From: Phocaeicola coprophilus
GTDB lineage: Bacteria; Bacteroidota; Bacteroidia; Bacteroidales; Bacteroidaceae
Assembly (NCBI GenBank): GCA_016900015.1
Contig: JACJJM010000023.1
Coordinates: 1-59,414, forward strand
Direction of reading: 5' to 3'
DNA length: 59,414 nt
The translations under genes were made by a program, and so were the position numbers. Shown here in pieces: positions 58,516 to 59,414 of the stretch. The notes under the pieces were generated by a model, which was given only the letters and a program-made list of their open reading frames with translations, did no database searches and had not been told where the DNA came from. Numbering within the stretch: position 1 is the stretch's first letter; each line of letters begins with the position of its first letter.

Positions 58516-59079
58516 TTAATTATTATCTATTATTTTCTTTAGTTCATTCCATCTCGGATCAACCTTGTCTCGAGTTACCGAATCATCCGATTCATCCTCG
58601 TCCTGATTTTCGTCATCAGCCAGAGTCCGCAAATACTGGTTCAATTTGCCTTCCATGGCTTTGTTGCACTTGCCAGCCTCATGAACATGCTTGATTGGTA
58701 TATCCAAAGCTATAAACTCATATATATACCATGCAACATTTATCTCACCTTCATCTTCAGGTATGATCACCATATCCCCGTCTTCCAAGTAATCGTCTCC
58801 AAGCTTTACTTTCAAAATATCGACCGAAGATACAGGTTGGTCCATATCATCCAAGCAACGGTCACAAACCACTTGTACCACACCATCTATTTCAAATGTG
58901 AATTCATAGATTCCTGCGGTCTTTCTGACATTCAATGCAACATGGACATTTCCACTCCGGACTTCCGGTGCATCAATATCACTAAAGAAATGATTGTCCA
59001 GCACATATTCACATGAATATGTATTATCCTTCATTCCTTTTAAGTCTATTTTGTATGCATCAAATTTTCCCATAACCAT
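58516..59079 (-). CDS. DUF177 (YceD) family protein
   Basis: 187 residues (an alternative ATG two codons in, at 59073, is equally possible). The core has the DUF177 pair of cysteines QVVCDRCLDDMDQPV, the acidic VIIPEDEGEINVAWYIYEFI segment and an acidic C-terminus (DDENQDEDESDDS). YceD proteins are linked to 23S rRNA accumulation and are almost always encoded before rpmF, as here. Promoter box TATCTTTG at 59113-59120. Confidence 0.93.
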   Translation of the reverse strand: MVMGKFDAYKIDLKGMKDNTYSCEYVLDNHFFSDIDAPEVRSGNVHVALNVRKTAGIYEFTFEIDGVVQVVCDRCLDDMDQPVSSVDILKVKLGDDYLEDGDMVIIPEDEGEINVAWYIYEFIALDIPIKHVHEAGKCNKAMEGKLNQYLRTLADDENQDEDESDDSVTRDKVDPRWNELKKIIDNN

Positions 59080-59112
59080 TACTTACCATACAATTATATT
59101 GTATTCGGGCGA

Positions 59113-59120
59113 CAAAGATA
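59113..59120 (-). promoter_or_regulatory. -7 promoter box of the DUF177-rpmF-fabH unit
   Basis: TATCTTTG on the minus strand, 33 bases before the start codon. Nothing recognisable lies between here and the rRNA terminator at 59338. Confidence 0.6.
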
Positions 59121-59337
59121 CAAATAAATCTACTTAATCAGGTACTAAAGAGGGATAAAACTTTCATTTTTAGCTTATATTTCATATCTTGCCCTCAAAC
59201 TGGATGGGAAATATAAACAACGACTCATAGACTCCCAAGCACCTGGCTGAAATTAATCAGAAGACCAATTCAAGCATCGAGAAACAGGTTCAAACAAAAG
59301 AGAGTCCCGGCTCCCCGCACCCGTGGGCAGGGTACAC

Positions 59338-59384
59338 AAAAAAGGAGTCCCCCGAAAGCTCATCGCTGAACTCCGGAGGACTCC
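59338..59384 (-). terminator. Terminator of the rRNA operon
   Basis: On the minus strand GGAGTCCTCC pairs with GGGGGACTCC (one mismatch). An inner AGTTCA/TGAGCT stem is also present, and six T follow. It begins directly after the 5S end. Confidence 0.85.
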
Positions 59385-59390
59385 GTCAAA

Positions 59391-59414
59391 ACGGCGGCTA
59401 CCTACTCTCCCACT
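59391..59414 (-). rRNA. 5S ribosomal RNA, 3' end only (partial)
   Basis: The last 24 bases on the minus strand read GTGGGAGAGTAGGTAGCCGC and then CGT. This is the conserved 3' part of bacterial 5S rRNA (GGGAGAGTAGGxxxxxGCC). The rest of the rRNA operon lies beyond the window. It must be transcribed leftwards. Confidence 0.8.

Overview
The window is chromosomal DNA from a member of the Bacteroidales (Bacteroidota). Three things point there. Promoter-like TAnnTTTG boxes sit upstream of most transcription units. Several families are typical of the phylum: a SusD remnant, FecR/ECF-sigma pieces, TonB-C and OMP beta-barrel proteins, DUF3256 and DUF5690. A two-subunit methylmalonyl-CoA mutase is present. 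GC looks close to 50%. I cannot name the genus from sequence alone; a Prevotellaceae/Paraprevotella-like genome would fit. Most genes are on the minus strand, which reads away from a 5S rRNA gene whose 3' end and terminator form the right edge.

Layout. 0-1.4 kb: a dead hexapeptide acetyltransferase and an orphan ECF sigma factor. 1.7-8.9 kb: a TPR protein, a GNAT acetyltransferase and a carbohydrate block (pectinesterase, GH28 polygalacturonase, CBM20-GH77 amylomaltase). 9.2-14 kb: two tRNA-Ser genes flanking an outer-membrane beta-barrel protein, its probable membrane-anchored winged-helix regulator, a YdeI-like protein and a Cys-rich protein of unknown function. 14-19.3 kb: a secreted TonB-C protein and mutB-mutA. 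19.9-25.2 kb: an AspT-type transporter, a HAD phosphatase, an AI-2E transporter, a DMT transporter and DUF3256. 25.3-27.6 kb: trpS and an OmpA-family porin.

28.3-35.6 kb is one tight minus-strand envelope/repair operon: three periplasmic PpiC/SurA-type foldases, an LptA/OstA-like protein, a one-TM protein and mutL. It is followed (rightward) by guaB, recQ, clpX-clpP-tig, an LptB-type ATPase, and the divergent mlaE-mlaF lipid transporter. 46.4-52.2 kb is accessory and decaying: a two-domain lipoprotein beside a SusD C-terminal remnant, an intact acetyltransferase, an AraC regulator, and fragments of a second acyltransferase, a nitroreductase, another AraC protein and a FecR anti-sigma factor. 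52.2-54.7 kb has an unknown regulator-like gene divergent from a DUF5690/MFS-type transporter. 54.9-59.1 kb is the conserved der, era, fabH, rpmF, DUF177 cluster.

The most unusual signal is a family of intergenic repeats with a strict 22-bp period (core CGGAAAGGAGGG). It appears at eight places about 4-8 kb apart, never inside an intact gene and mostly at transcription-unit boundaries. It has two or three sequence subtypes and sometimes occurs in inverted orientation. I do not recognise it as a described element. The second notable signal is the cluster of gene remnants at 48.3-52.2 kb, plus a related dead acetyltransferase at the left edge.
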